64,000 nucleotides of DNA, taken from the NCBI GenBank assembly GCA_934343915.1, contig CAKRIL010000003.1, positions 1 to 64,000 on the forward strand, read 5' to 3'. The notes beneath the pieces were generated by a model. That model saw only the letters and a list, made by a program, of their open reading frames with translations. It had not been told where the DNA came from and made no database searches. The DNA is from an uncultured Lachnospiraceae bacterium. GTDB taxonomy: Bacteria > Bacillota > Clostridia > Lachnospirales > Lachnospiraceae. The stretch's first letter is position 1. Each line of letters opens with the position of its first letter. The position numbers were made by a program, and so were the translations under genes. Below, piece by piece: positions 8,328 through 17,443 of the stretch.

Positions 8328-9641
8328 TTATGCCTCATAGAATGCCTTGTAGATTGCTTTAAATGCTCTCTCGAAGTCCTCCTCCTTAACACCTACGATG
8401 ATGTTAAGCTCGGATGAACCCTGGTCAATCATCTTGACATTCACGTTGGCATCCGCAAGTGCCGTGAACAGCTTGCCGGCAGTACCATGGCTCGACTTCA
8501 TTCCACGTCCTACAACTGCGATAAGCGCAAGTCCGGACTCTATCTCTATCGCATCAGGGTGTACATTTCTGTGAAGTCCTGCAAGAACCTCCTGCTCCTT
8601 CTCAACAAACTCATCCTGATGTATAACTATCGACATTGTATCAATTCCCGATGGTGTATGCTCGAACGAAAGTCCCTGCTTCTCAAATACCTCGAGCACC
8701 TTGCGTCCGAAGCCTATCTCGGAATTCATCATATCCTTCTCAATACTTACAACAGTGAAGCCCTTCTTGCCTGCGATACCTGTAATAACATATTCCGGCT
8801 TGCGGGATGTGCTCTCCACAATCATCGTACCCGGATCCTCAGGCTTGTTGGTATTACGGATATTAATCGGAATTCCCTCCTTGCGGACAGGGAATATTGA
8901 CTCGTCATGAAGAACCGTCGCGCCCATGTATGAGAGCTCTCGAAGCTCCTTATATGTAATCGTTACAATAGGCTTAGGGTTGTCTATAATTCTAGGGTCA
9001 GCAACAAGGAAGCCTGATACGTCAGTCCAGTTCTCGTACAAGTCAGCCTTCACTGCTCTTGCTACGATGGAACCTGTTATGTCGGAACCTCCGCGTGAAA
9101 ATGTCTTGATTGTATCGTTAGGACGGATTCCGTAAAATCCCGGAACAACCGCTCTGTCAACCGTAAGAAGTCTCTCCGAGAGAACCTTATTGGTCTTCTT
9201 GGAATCAAGGTTGCCGTTAGTGTCAAAAAAGATTACTTCTTCTGCATCAATGAACTCATAGCCAAGGTAATTTGCAAGGATAATACCGTTAAGGTACTCT
9301 CCTCTCGATGCAGCATAATCGCGTCCTGCTCTTGCTCTGAATGCAGCCTCAATGTTGGTGAATTCCTTCTCGAGGGACAAATCAAGTCCGAGCTCGTCGA
9401 TTATTTCCTGATATCTTGCCTTAATATCCGCAAACAAATCAGCAAAATCATACCCCTTAGATGCTACTCCGTAGCAGTCGTAGAGCATATCCGTAACCTT
9501 GGTATCCTCCTTAAAACGCTTGCCCGGAGCTGACGGAACAACATACCTTCTTGATTCATCAGCATGAATGATATCCGCAACCTTCTTAAACTGTTCTGCA
9601 CTCGCAAGTGAACTTCCGCCGAACTTAACAACCTTTAACAT
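8328..9641 (-). CDS. Aspartate kinase
   Basis: This enzyme phosphorylates aspartate at the entry to lysine, threonine and methionine synthesis. The 437-residue protein has KFGGSSLASAEQF at the N-terminus, the kinase loop RGGSDITGS near residue 184, and two C-terminal ACT domains from about residue 285 for amino-acid feedback. An insertion around residues 28-65 (YVVPSAPGKRF) is characteristic of a Clostridia subgroup. It is third of three genes after cheW and hom. No lysine riboswitch fits in the 33-bp gap before it, so control is probably allosteric or from the operon promoter. I did not assign a lysC or thrA symbol. Confidence 0.92.
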   Translation of the reverse strand: MLKVVKFGGSSLASAEQFKKVADIIHADESRRYVVPSAPGKRFKEDTKVTDMLYDCYGVASKGYDFADLFADIKARYQEIIDELGLDLSLEKEFTNIEAAFRARAGRDYAASRGEYLNGIILANYLGYEFIDAEEVIFFDTNGNLDSKKTNKVLSERLLTVDRAVVPGFYGIRPNDTIKTFSRGGSDITGSIVARAVKADLYENWTDVSGFLVADPRIIDNPKPIVTITYKELRELSYMGATVLHDESIFPVRKEGIPINIRNTNKPEDPGTMIVESTSRKPEYVITGIAGKKGFTVVSIEKDMMNSEIGFGRKVLEVFEKQGLSFEHTPSGIDTMSIVIHQDEFVEKEQEVLAGLHRNVHPDAIEIESGLALIAVVGRGMKSSHGTAGKLFTALADANVNVKMIDQGSSELNIIVGVKEEDFERAFKAIYKAFYEA

Positions 9642-9674
9642 TTTTCATTTCCTCCACGTCGCCTAAGTTATCTT

Positions 9675-10889
9675 TTATAATTCTATTCTTATTTTGCTCT
9701 TAACGCCCTTAAGGCTGCATACTGCCTTGGCAAATTCCGCCTCTTTTACGGAGCCTGTGACAAATGCGAATTCCCCGTCAATCACATTATCACACAGCAT
9801 AACTCCTCCGAAGAGCTTATTAAGCTCCTCCTCCTTATCGGCAGCCTTTCCCTCCATACGCACATAGAAACAGTTCTCAACCTCATCTATTGAGATAAGC
9901 TCCTGCTTCTCCTGTGACCATGCATTATTGGCAAACCGGCCTGCATGGCGCACTGCATCCACAATATCGGATACAACCGCACTAGCCGTAGGAAGCTTTC
10001 CCGCTCCGGCACCGTAGAACATAACGTCCCCGAGCATATTTCCCTTGACGCATACCGCATTGACAACATCATGCACCGACGCAAGAGGCTTACCATAGCG
10101 CAGCATCCTCGGTGTTACCATAACATACATTCCGTCAGATGTCACACAGCTCTTGGCAACAAGCTTAATCGTCACTCCGAGCTTGGCTGCATATGCAAAA
10201 TCCTCTGCCGTCACACCTGTAATTCCTTCGGTATATACATCCTCAAAGTCAACCTGCTTTCTGCTGACAATGGAGCTTAAAATTGCAATCTTACGTCCTG
10301 CATCGAAGCCTTCGACATCCGCCTCAGGATTTCTCTCGGCATATCCGAGCTTCTGTGCCTCCTTGAGAACATCATCATAGGATGCTCCCTCTTTTTCCAT
10401 CTTGGTGAGTATAAAGTTGGTTGTGCCGTTGAGTATGCCTGATACCTCGAGTACCTCATCGGCTGTAATGCACTGCTCGAGAGGTCTTATAATAGGAATA
10501 CCTCCGGCAACGCTCGCCTCGAAGAAGAAATTGACATTCTTCTGTGCAGCTATTCCAAGCAGCTCCGCACCGTGCTTTGCCACAAGCTCCTTGTTGGAGG
10601 TGCATACGCTCTTTCCCTTTAAAAGAGCTGACTTGACAAAGGAATATGCAGGATTAACTCCGCCCATCACCTCGACAACAACCGAAACCTCGTCATCATT
10701 GAGAATAATATTGAAGTCATGCACAACCTTATTCTCAATCGGTGTTCCCGGAAATTCTTTTAAATCAAGGACGTACTTGAGGTTAATCTCCTCTCCCGCA
10801 GATTTTTCGAGTATCTTCGCATTCCTGCTTAATACCTCAACAACTCCTGAACCTACGGTGCCATAACCCAGAACTGCTACATTTACCAT
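9675..10889 (-). CDS. hom: Homoserine dehydrogenase
   Basis: This 404-residue NAD(P)-dependent enzyme reduces aspartate semialdehyde to homoserine. It shows the Rossmann motif GYGTVGSGVVE at residues 8-18, the GILNGTTNFILTKM catalytic region near residue 148, NPEADVEGFDAGRK near residue 185, and a C-terminal ACT domain (about 325-404). It begins one base after the cheW stop and is followed 33 bp later by aspartate kinase, so the two threonine-branch enzymes are coupled. Confidence 0.94.
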   Translation of the reverse strand: MVNVAVLGYGTVGSGVVEVLSRNAKILEKSAGEEINLKYVLDLKEFPGTPIENKVVHDFNIILNDDEVSVVVEVMGGVNPAYSFVKSALLKGKSVCTSNKELVAKHGAELLGIAAQKNVNFFFEASVAGGIPIIRPLEQCITADEVLEVSGILNGTTNFILTKMEKEGASYDDVLKEAQKLGYAERNPEADVEGFDAGRKIAILSSIVSRKQVDFEDVYTEGITGVTAEDFAYAAKLGVTIKLVAKSCVTSDGMYVMVTPRMLRYGKPLASVHDVVNAVCVKGNMLGDVMFYGAGAGKLPTASAVVSDIVDAVRHAGRFANNAWSQEKQELISIDEVENCFYVRMEGKAADKEEELNKLFGGVMLCDNVIDGEFAFVTGSVKEAEFAKAVCSLKGVKSKIRIEL

Positions 10890-10890
10890 T

Positions 10891-11349
10891 CTACTTTTCC
10901 TCCATCAGCTGCTTTGCGTCTTCCGCTTCACTTGCGGTAAGTAAATTATGAATATCTATAATGAGTATAAGTCTGCCCTTTGTGTTGGCTACTTTTACAA
11001 AATACGACGTATCGCGGTTAGATGCTATACTAGGAAAATCTCTTATCTCCTCTTCCTGAAGGTCATCTATCTCAACGACCTCATCAACCTCTATTGCAAG
11101 CTTCATATCCGGAAGATTGGTGATGATAAGCTTTGTAGGATTAGGTGACTGAGGAAGCTTGAACTTATCCCTAAGGCTGTATACAGGGATAATATCTCCT
11201 CTTAAGTTGATGATTCCCTTGATACTGCTTGAAGTATTAGGAACTCTGACGATATCCTGATCCTTCTCAATGGCATTGACATACTTGATATCTATACCAT
11301 ATAACTCGTTACCGACTCTGAACACTATTGGTTTTAAAACTTCTGCCAT
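10891..11349 (-). CDS. cheW: CheW-like chemotaxis coupling protein
   Basis: The 152-residue single CheW domain carries VFRVGNELYGIDIKYVNAIEK at its N-terminus, the GIINLRGDIIPVYSL core near residue 46 and GRLILIIDIHNLL near the end. CheW links chemoreceptors to the CheA kinase. No receptor, cheA or other chemotaxis gene is nearby. Instead the gene sits 12 bp after prfB and 1 bp before hom. Its start has GAGGAGG upstream. Confidence 0.9.
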   Translation of the reverse strand: MAEVLKPIVFRVGNELYGIDIKYVNAIEKDQDIVRVPNTSSSIKGIINLRGDIIPVYSLRDKFKLPQSPNPTKLIITNLPDMKLAIEVDEVVEIDDLQEEEIRDFPSIASNRDTSYFVKVANTKGRLILIIDIHNLLTASEAEDAKQLMEEK

Positions 11350-11361
11350 GGTTGTCCTCCT

Positions 11362-12487
11362 CTATTCCTGTGTATTTTTCCTGCCAAGGCTCAGCCACTT
11401 GAGGTATGCTCCCATAAAGCGATCCAAATCGCCGTCGAGCACCGCAGCAGCATTGCCGGATTCTTCACCAGTTCTGTTATCCTTAACCATCGTATACGGC
11501 TGTAAAACATAGCTTCGTATCTGGCTTCCCCAGCCGTTCTCCATTACCTCACCACGGATATCGGCAGTCTTTGCGGCATTCTCCGCCTGCTTAAGCAGGA
11601 AGAGCTTCGCCTTGAGCATCTGCATCGCCTTGTCCTTGTTCTGATGCTGTGAACGCTCATTCTGACACTGAACTACCGTACCTGTCGGAATATGGGTAAT
11701 TCGTATCGCGGATGAAGTCTTATTGATATGCTGGCCTCCGGCTCCACTTGAACGGTAAGTATCAATACGAAGGTCATCCTCATTGATATCCACGTCCAAG
11801 TCTTCCTCTATATCCGGCATTACATCACAGGATACGAATGAAGTCTGTCTCTTGCCTGCCGCATTGAACGGTGATATACGCACAAGTCTGTGGACACCGT
11901 GCTCCGACTTAAGATAGCCGTAAGCGTTAAGCCCGTTCACCTGTATGGTAACCGACTTGACACCGGCTTCATCACCTTCAAGCATATCGAGTGTCTCGAC
12001 GGTGAATCCCTTGGAATTCGCCCATCTTGTGTACATTCTGAGCAGCATCGATGCCCAGTCGCACGATTCGGTTCCACCCGCTCCCGCATGAAGTGTAAGA
12101 ATCGCATTGCACTTGTCATACTCACCCGACAGCAATGTCTCCAGCTGAAGCTTTTCAAAAAGCTTCTCAAAATTATCTACAAGCTGTCCAATCTCAGGAA
12201 TAAGGCTCTCATCATTCTCGTCGTTCGCCATCTCGATGAACTCCTCTGCATCCGCCTTATCCTTCTCCAGCTTCTGAAAATCCTCTATATCAGCCTTAAG
12301 ACCCTTTAGCTCCTTCATATAGCCGTTCGACTTCTCGGGATTGTCCCAGAAATCCGGCTCCTCCATATGACGCTCAATCTCTTCAATTCTCTTCGACTTA
12401 GCAGCTAAGTCAAAGTGAATCCCTCAATTCGGTTAATGGCTGTTCATATCCGCCTAAGCGGAACTTAAACTGATCGAGTTCGACCAC
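11362..12487 (-). CDS. prfB: Peptide chain release factor 2, made by programmed +1 frameshift
   Basis: RF2 releases peptides at UGA and UAA stops. The open frame in the database-style reading begins only at 12366, but its N-terminus lies upstream in another frame. GTG at 12487 opens MVELDQFKFRLGGYEQP and reaches CTT-TGA at 12415-12410. A +1 shift joins it to the downstream frame (DLAAKSKRIEEIERHMEEP), giving about 374 residues. The stop-recognition SPF motif (VRISPFN) and the catalytic GGQ (SSGAGGQHINK) are intact. A GGTGG ribosome site precedes the GTG. The gene is first in a prfB-cheW-hom-kinase run. Confidence 0.95.
12409..12424 (-). other. prfB +1 frameshift site
   Basis: The minus strand reads AGGGATTCACTTTGAC: a Shine-Dalgarno-like AGGGA, then the slippery CTT codon, then UGA followed by C. 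This is the classical RF2 autoregulatory frameshift. Low RF2 stalls decoding of UGA and favours the shift that makes more RF2. Confidence 0.93.
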
Positions 12488-12518
12488 TAATCTCACCACC
12501 TTAAATTTATTATTATTC

Positions 12519-12546
12519 ATTATACATAAATGAATGATTTTTGCAA
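12519..12546 (-). promoter_or_regulatory. Sigma-A promoter for prfB
   Basis: On the minus strand TTGCAA (546-541), a 16-bp spacer and TATAAT (524-519) lie 32 bp before the prfB GTG and just after the secA stop. Confidence 0.55.
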
Positions 12547-12576
12547 TTAAAATTTTAATGTTTTAGCGCAGCGCAG

Positions 12577-15147
12577 TTACAGATTCTTTCCGCAGCAGTT
12601 CTTGTACTTGAGTCCTGAGCCGCATGGACACGGATCATTTCTCTGAATCTTCTTAACATCACGCTTAACCGGAGCCTTAACCGTGCTGTCATCGCGGTTG
12701 GTTCCCGTAACCTTGGCAACCTGCTCACGCTTCTCGGTCTTCTGCTCAACCTTAACGTGTGTTACAAGTCTTACAGTATCTTCCTGTATTCTTGCTATCA
12801 TGTTATCGAACATGTCATAGCCCTGCATCTTATACTCTACGAGAGGATCCTTCTGACCATATGCATTAAGTCCGATTCCCTGTCTTAAAAGGTCCATATC
12901 ATCGATATGATTCATCCAGTTGGTATCTATCGCACGGAGGAGACATACTCTCTCTATCTCACGGATATGCTCCGGAGCAGGGAACTCAGCTTCCTTCTCG
13001 GCATAGAACTTAACCGCACGCTCCTCAACGCCCTGAATAAGCTCCTTCTTATTACGGTATCCGTCCTCAAGCGTAACCGGTGCAATCGGAACAAGTCTTA
13101 TAAGGTTCTCATTGAGCTCTGCGTACTTCCACTCAGAAGGGTCGGCATCTCCATTGATTGAATAATCGATGTAACCTTCAATCTTGTCCTTCATCATCTT
13201 GATGATGTCATCCCTGAGATTCTGACCATCAAGTACCTTGCGGCGCTCAGCATATATTGTCTCTCTCTGCTCGTTCATAACCTGATCGTAATCAAGGAGA
13301 TTCTTACGAATACCGAAGTTGTTGGTCTCGACCTTCTTCTGCGCTCCCTCGATAGCCTTGGAAAGCATACCATGCTCAAGTCTCTCATTCTCAGGAATCT
13401 TGAGTGCATTGAACATAGCCATAAGCTTGTCAGACGCGAACAGACGCATAAGGTCGTCCTCAAGTGAGATATAGAAGCGTGACTCACCCGGGTCTCCCTG
13501 TCGTCCTGAACGTCCTCTGAGCTGATTATCTATACGTCTTGACTCATGACGCTCCGTACCTATAATCTTAAGTCCGCCTGCGGCTCTTGCTGCATCATCA
13601 AGCTTGATATCAGTACCACGTCCTGCCATGTTGGTTGCGATTGTAACCGCACCGTGCTGACCTGCCTGTGCGACAATCTCAGCCTCCATCTCATGGAACT
13701 TGGCATTGAGGACATTGTGCCTGATTCCTCTCTTCTTGAGGAGATTGCTTACCTCCTCTGACTGCTCAATCGTAATTGTTCCGACAAGAACAGGCTGTCC
13801 CTTCTCATGTGCCTCGACAACATCCTCCACAACTGCGTGAAGCTTCTCTTTTCTTGTCTTATAAATAACATCATCATAATCAATTCTCGCAACAGGTCTG
13901 TTGGTAGGAATCTCGATAACGTCCATGCCGTATATCTCACGGAACTCCTTCTCCTCAGTAAGAGCCGTACCTGTCATACCCGACTTCTTCTCGAACTTGT
14001 TAAAGAAGTTCTGGAATGTGATTGTGGCAAGTGTTCTGCTCTCACGTCTTACCTTAACATGCTCCTTCGCTTCTATCGCCTGATGAAGTCCGTCTGAGAA
14101 ACGTCTTCCCGGCATAATACGTCCTGTGAACTCATCTACTATAAGTACCTCATTGTCCTTGACAACGTAGTCCTGATCGCGGAACATAAGATAATGTGCG
14201 CGGAGGGCAAGAATAACATTGTGCTGAATCTCAAGATTAGCCGGGTCTGCAAGATTCTCAAGGTGGAAGAACTGCTCGACCTTCCTTGTACCCTGCTCGG
14301 TGAGGTTGACGGTCTTGTCCTTCTCACTTACAACGAAATCTCCTGTCTCCTCGAAACCGGCACCCATGAGAATATCCATCTTGGATACTTCATCATTGTT
14401 GCTTGTACCCTTCTCAAGCTGTCCTGCAAGAATATCACATACCTCATAAAGCTTGGTAGAAGAATTTCCCTGTCCTGAAATGATAAGAGGTGTTCTTGCC
14501 TCATCGATAAGCACTGAGTCGACCTCATCGATAATCGCGTATCTTAAATCTCTGAGAACAAGGTTCTCCTTATATACAGCCATGTTGTCTCTCAGGTAAT
14601 CGAATCCGAGCTCATTGTTGGTAACATATGTGATATCACATGCATATGCTGCTCTTCTCTCCTCAGGCTTCATGCTGTTAAGTACAACTCCAACCGAAAG
14701 TCCAAGGAAGCGATGTACCTGACCCATCCACTCGGCATCACGGGCTGCGAGGTAATCATTGACCGTGATAATATGAACACCCTTGCCCTCAAGTGCATTG
14801 AGGTATGCAGGAAGCGTGGACACGAGGGTCTTACCTTCACCTGTCTTCATCTCGGCTATACGTCCCTGATGAAGTATAATACCACCGATAAGCTGAACTC
14901 TGTAATGCTCCATTCCGATTGAACGCTTAGCTGCCTCTCTCACCGTTGCAAATGCCTCAGGGAGGAGCTGGTCAAGTGTCTCACCGTCAGCAAGTCTCTT
15001 CTTGTATTCATCTGTCTTAGCTCTGAGCTCCTCATCGCTCAATGCCTGCATTGCCGGGCGGAGGGATTCAATCTTGTCCACAATCGGGTAGATTCTCTTA
15101 AGCTCATGCTCACTATGTGTTCCAAATAACTTCTGAATAATTCCCAT
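12577..15147 (-). CDS. secA: Protein translocase ATPase SecA
   Basis: SecA drives preproteins through SecYEG. The 856-residue protein is a normal length. It contains Walker A (MKTGEGKTLV near residue 101), the DEVDSVLIDEAR DEAD motif near residue 208, ATNMAGRGTDIKL and QLRGRSGRQGDPGESRF in the second motor domain, and a C-terminal zinc-binding SEC-C tail (CPCGSGLKYKNCC). The ATG follows TAGGAG. A modest promoter (TTTACA-18-TAAAAT) is visible at 15188-15217. Confidence 0.97.
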   Translation of the reverse strand: MGIIQKLFGTHSEHELKRIYPIVDKIESLRPAMQALSDEELRAKTDEYKKRLADGETLDQLLPEAFATVREAAKRSIGMEHYRVQLIGGIILHQGRIAEMKTGEGKTLVSTLPAYLNALEGKGVHIITVNDYLAARDAEWMGQVHRFLGLSVGVVLNSMKPEERRAAYACDITYVTNNELGFDYLRDNMAVYKENLVLRDLRYAIIDEVDSVLIDEARTPLIISGQGNSSTKLYEVCDILAGQLEKGTSNNDEVSKMDILMGAGFEETGDFVVSEKDKTVNLTEQGTRKVEQFFHLENLADPANLEIQHNVILALRAHYLMFRDQDYVVKDNEVLIVDEFTGRIMPGRRFSDGLHQAIEAKEHVKVRRESRTLATITFQNFFNKFEKKSGMTGTALTEEKEFREIYGMDVIEIPTNRPVARIDYDDVIYKTRKEKLHAVVEDVVEAHEKGQPVLVGTITIEQSEEVSNLLKKRGIRHNVLNAKFHEMEAEIVAQAGQHGAVTIATNMAGRGTDIKLDDAARAAGGLKIIGTERHESRRIDNQLRGRSGRQGDPGESRFYISLEDDLMRLFASDKLMAMFNALKIPENERLEHGMLSKAIEGAQKKVETNNFGIRKNLLDYDQVMNEQRETIYAERRKVLDGQNLRDDIIKMMKDKIEGYIDYSINGDADPSEWKYAELNENLIRLVPIAPVTLEDGYRNKKELIQGVEERAVKFYAEKEAEFPAPEHIREIERVCLLRAIDTNWMNHIDDMDLLRQGIGLNAYGQKDPLVEYKMQGYDMFDNMIARIQEDTVRLVTHVKVEQKTEKREQVAKVTGTNRDDSTVKAPVKRDVKKIQRNDPCPCGSGLKYKNCCGKNL

Positions 15148-15187
15148 TGATATAATCTCCTAAATATAAAATGTCCCAATTATCAGT

Positions 15188-15217
15188 ATTTTAACACCTT
15201 TTAATAGTGTTTGTAAA
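15188..15217 (-). promoter_or_regulatory. Possible secA promoter
   Basis: On the minus strand TTTACA (217-212), an 18-bp spacer and TAAAAT (193-188) lie about 40 bp before the secA start. The spacer is slightly long, so this is tentative. Confidence 0.4.
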
Positions 15218-15256
15218 GGAAGTTTTCGTCTGCATCCGGCAAAGAATGCTTTCCCA

Positions 15257-15294
15257 CACAAAAACAGCCTCCGGTTTATACCCCGAAGGCTGTC
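15257..15294 (-). terminator. Intrinsic terminator after hpf
   Basis: On the minus strand ACAGCCT pairs with AGGCTGT, extended by CGG/CCG across one mismatch, and is followed by TTTTTG. It lies 36 bp beyond the hpf stop and separates hpf from secA. Confidence 0.75.
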
Positions 15295-15329
15295 AAAAAT
15301 CATATTAATCGTTCACAAATAACTGCTTA

Positions 15330-15863
15330 TCAATCAAGCTCAGGCTCTATAAGTCCGTATGTATTGCCCTTTCTCTTATACACTACATTGACCTCGCCTG
15401 TCTCAGCATTGGAGAATACATAGAAGCTATGTCCGAGAAGCTCCATCTGTACGCATGCCTCCTCAGGATCCATTGGCTTAATTCCGAATCTCTTGGAACG
15501 TACAATCTTAACCTCAGGCTCTTCCTCGTAATCATTGTCGAGGTAGTCCTGTGTGAATGCGGAAGCTGCTGCCTGCTTAGACTGTATAATCTTATTCTTA
15601 TACTTCTTAAGCTGACGCTCTATAACCTCCTCAACAAGGTCGATGGAAACATACATATCTGAGCTTGTCTGCTCTGAACGAATGATACTTCCCTTAACAG
15701 GTATTGTAACCTCAATCTTCTGTCTTTCCTTCTCAACACTAAGTGTTACGTTAATATCCACATCCTTATCAAAATACTTCTCAAGCTTTCCAAGCTTGTT
15801 CTCAACTGCACTTCTTAACCCCTCTGTAACCTCAAGATTTCTACCGGTAATTATAAAACGCAT
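15330..15863 (-). CDS. hpf: Ribosome hibernation promoting factor, long form
   Basis: The 177-residue protein has the N-terminal HPF/YfiA domain (MRFIITGRNLEVTEGLRSAV to about residue 95). A linker leads to a C-terminal dimerisation domain (FGIKPMDPEEACVQMELLGHSF, about 120-175). Long HPF dimerises 70S ribosomes into inactive 100S particles in stationary phase. The ATG at 15863 follows AAAGGAG at good spacing. An upstream in-frame start at 15911 would add a non-homologous tail. Its 5' region carries a promoter and, further up, a cluster of DnaA boxes. Confidence 0.94.
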   Translation of the reverse strand: MRFIITGRNLEVTEGLRSAVENKLGKLEKYFDKDVDINVTLSVEKERQKIEVTIPVKGSIIRSEQTSSDMYVSIDLVEEVIERQLKKYKNKIIQSKQAAASAFTQDYLDNDYEEEPEVKIVRSKRFGIKPMDPEEACVQMELLGHSFYVFSNAETGEVNVVYKRKGNTYGLIEPELD

Positions 15864-15972
15864 ACTACCAACTCCTTTACCCTTTAATCTATCAGACAGT
15901 AATTGTGTCACGCGCCATAATTAATATAGCAACTTCTTAATTGTGAGAATATTTACTATCTAATATGTAAAT

Positions 15973-16000
15973 ATTATATCATATATCTGTAAATTATCAA
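15973..16000 (-). promoter_or_regulatory. Sigma-A promoter for hpf
   Basis: On the minus strand TTGATA (16000-15995), a 16-bp spacer and TATAAT (15978-15973) predict transcription from about 15966, giving a leader of roughly 100 nucleotides to the hpf start. Confidence 0.55.
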
Positions 16001-16155
16001 GTAAAATATGTATTATTCTATTAACTTTGTGTGAACAAAAGCTAAACATTAAATATTCCGTTGTCAAGGGTTTTCACTGTATTTTTTTGTCGAAAAATGC
16101 ATTTTATTAGAACTTCACAAAACATTTTTTCGTGTTATCATGTATGAAATTGTGT

Positions 16156-16329
16156 TTATCCACCACACAATTCATTGTGGATAATGTGGATAACTTGGTG
16201 TATAAGTCAAAAATGCCATAAAATGGGCAAAGTCAAATGTGGATAACTTCGTGGACAACTCGATTTTTTGTGGATAACGTTTTTTGTGCTTACATATCTC
16301 TTACATACTTTTTGTGCATAATGCACAAA
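16156..16329. promoter_or_regulatory. Cluster of DnaA boxes in the hpf-trxB gap
   Basis: Four exact TGTGGATAA sites (16176, 16185, 16238, 16269) and one TGTGCATAA (16313) match the DnaA box TTATNCACA on the minus strand. A near match TTATCCACC at 16156 points the other way. The last box lies in an inverted repeat with 9-bp arms (TTTGTGCAT, one base, ATGCACAAA; 16311-16329). The surrounding gap from 15912 to 16387 is very A+T rich and otherwise holds only the hpf promoter. It is probably a DnaA-binding or DnaA-titrating locus. No dnaA gene is nearby. Confidence 0.7.
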
Positions 16330-16387
16330 GTGAATCATGATTTATACATCATTTTTAAGTATCTTATGTTAATCAGTACCAAAAAAG

Positions 16388-17293
16388 CTACCTAATATAT
16401 TTTTCCACCGATGCCACTGCGTTCGCACCGTCCGCTGCTGCCGTTATAATTTGTCGAAGCTGCTTGGTTCTTATGTCTCCCGCCGCAAATACTCCAGGTA
16501 CATTGGTCACACAGTCCTCACCTGCAATAATGTAGCCGGCTTCATTTTTCTCTATACTGTTATCAATGAACGCCGTCACAGGCTGCATTCCGACTGCAAA
16601 AAACACGCCATCAACAGTAAGCTGCTTAAACGTATCGTCCTTTTTATTTCTGACGGTTATGCTTCCTACCTTATTTTCGCCCTCTATTCTATCAACAACA
16701 CTGTCCAGCACGAACTCAATCTTATCGGATTGCTTCGCCTTATTGACAAGACTCTTCGCTGCGCGGAATTCATCTCTTCTGTGAATCAGGTACACCTTGC
16801 TGCACATTCTTGTAAGATAAAGTGCATCCTCAACAGCCACATCTCCTCCTCCGACAACAGCCGTAACCTTGTTCCTGAAAAAGGCTCCGTCGCAGGTCGC
16901 GCAGTAGGATACACCTCTTCCGGTGAACTCCTCCTCGCCCGGTATTCCCGCCTTCTTATGAACTGCACCCGTGGCAATAATGATGGTTCTTGTATCATAT
17001 GTGTTCTTATCGGTAGTCACCGTCTTGACCTCACCCTTGGCATCCATGGAAATTACATTCTCCGTCACGAATTCAGCTCCCAGCTTCTTAGCATGCTCTG
17101 CGAACTTCGTTCCCATATCGAATCCACCGATTCCCGGAAATCCGAGGTAGTTATCCACATCATATGTGGTGAGCACCTGTCCTCCCTGCATCATACTTCC
17201 CTCTATGACTATGAAATCAAGCTCCGCTCTCGCTGCATACACTGCCGCTGACATTCCCGCCGGACCTGCTCCGATTATTATCAAATCATACAT
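16388..17293 (-). CDS. trxB: Thioredoxin-disulfide reductase
   Basis: This 301-residue FAD- and NADPH-dependent reductase regenerates thioredoxin. It shows the FAD motif IIGAGPAGMSAAVYAARA at residues 5-22, the redox-active CATCDGAFF near residue 131, the NADPH motif VVGGGDVAVEDALYL near residue 146, and VFAAGDIR near residue 268. It is slightly short at the C-terminus compared with the usual 305-315 but looks complete. A DnaA-box sequence falls inside the coding region (17151-17159) and another just upstream (17349-17357). Confidence 0.95.
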   Translation of the reverse strand: MYDLIIIGAGPAGMSAAVYAARAELDFIVIEGSMMQGGQVLTTYDVDNYLGFPGIGGFDMGTKFAEHAKKLGAEFVTENVISMDAKGEVKTVTTDKNTYDTRTIIIATGAVHKKAGIPGEEEFTGRGVSYCATCDGAFFRNKVTAVVGGGDVAVEDALYLTRMCSKVYLIHRRDEFRAAKSLVNKAKQSDKIEFVLDSVVDRIEGENKVGSITVRNKKDDTFKQLTVDGVFFAVGMQPVTAFIDNSIEKNEAGYIIAGEDCVTNVPGVFAAGDIRTKQLRQIITAAADGANAVASVEKYIR

Positions 17294-17380
17294 TTTAAAA
17301 ACCTCCGAATCGTAATATACTTTTTTATTTTACCAAACATCGTGTTATTTATCCACATAAAGATTCAATCCATGTTTTGA

Positions 17381-17409
17381 TTGTAATTTTTCATGTTTTT
17401 ACTTACAAT
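17381..17409 (+). promoter_or_regulatory. Sigma-A promoter for the SDR reductase
   Basis: TTGTAA (381-386), a 17-bp spacer and TACAAT (404-409) predict a transcript start near 17416. That argues for translation from the ATG at 17444 rather than the one at 17420. Confidence 0.5.
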
Positions 17410-17443
17410 ATAGGAAAATATGCAGAACAGAAATGGGGATTAT

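Noticed and set aside
9642..9674. Lysine or T-box riboswitch before aspartate kinase
   Set aside because: The 33-bp gap to hom is too short to hold one.
12410..12412. In-frame stop making prfB a pseudogene
   Set aside because: The stop lies in a classical programmed frameshift site and both frames match RF2.
16156..16329. Chromosomal origin oriC
   Set aside because: No dnaA, dnaN, rpmH or other origin genes nearby, and transcription direction does not switch on either side.
15912..16387. raiA-type structured RNA upstream of hpf
   Set aside because: Such RNAs can precede raiA/hpf, but this gap is A+T rich with no long stable stems beyond the 9-bp inverted repeat and DnaA boxes.
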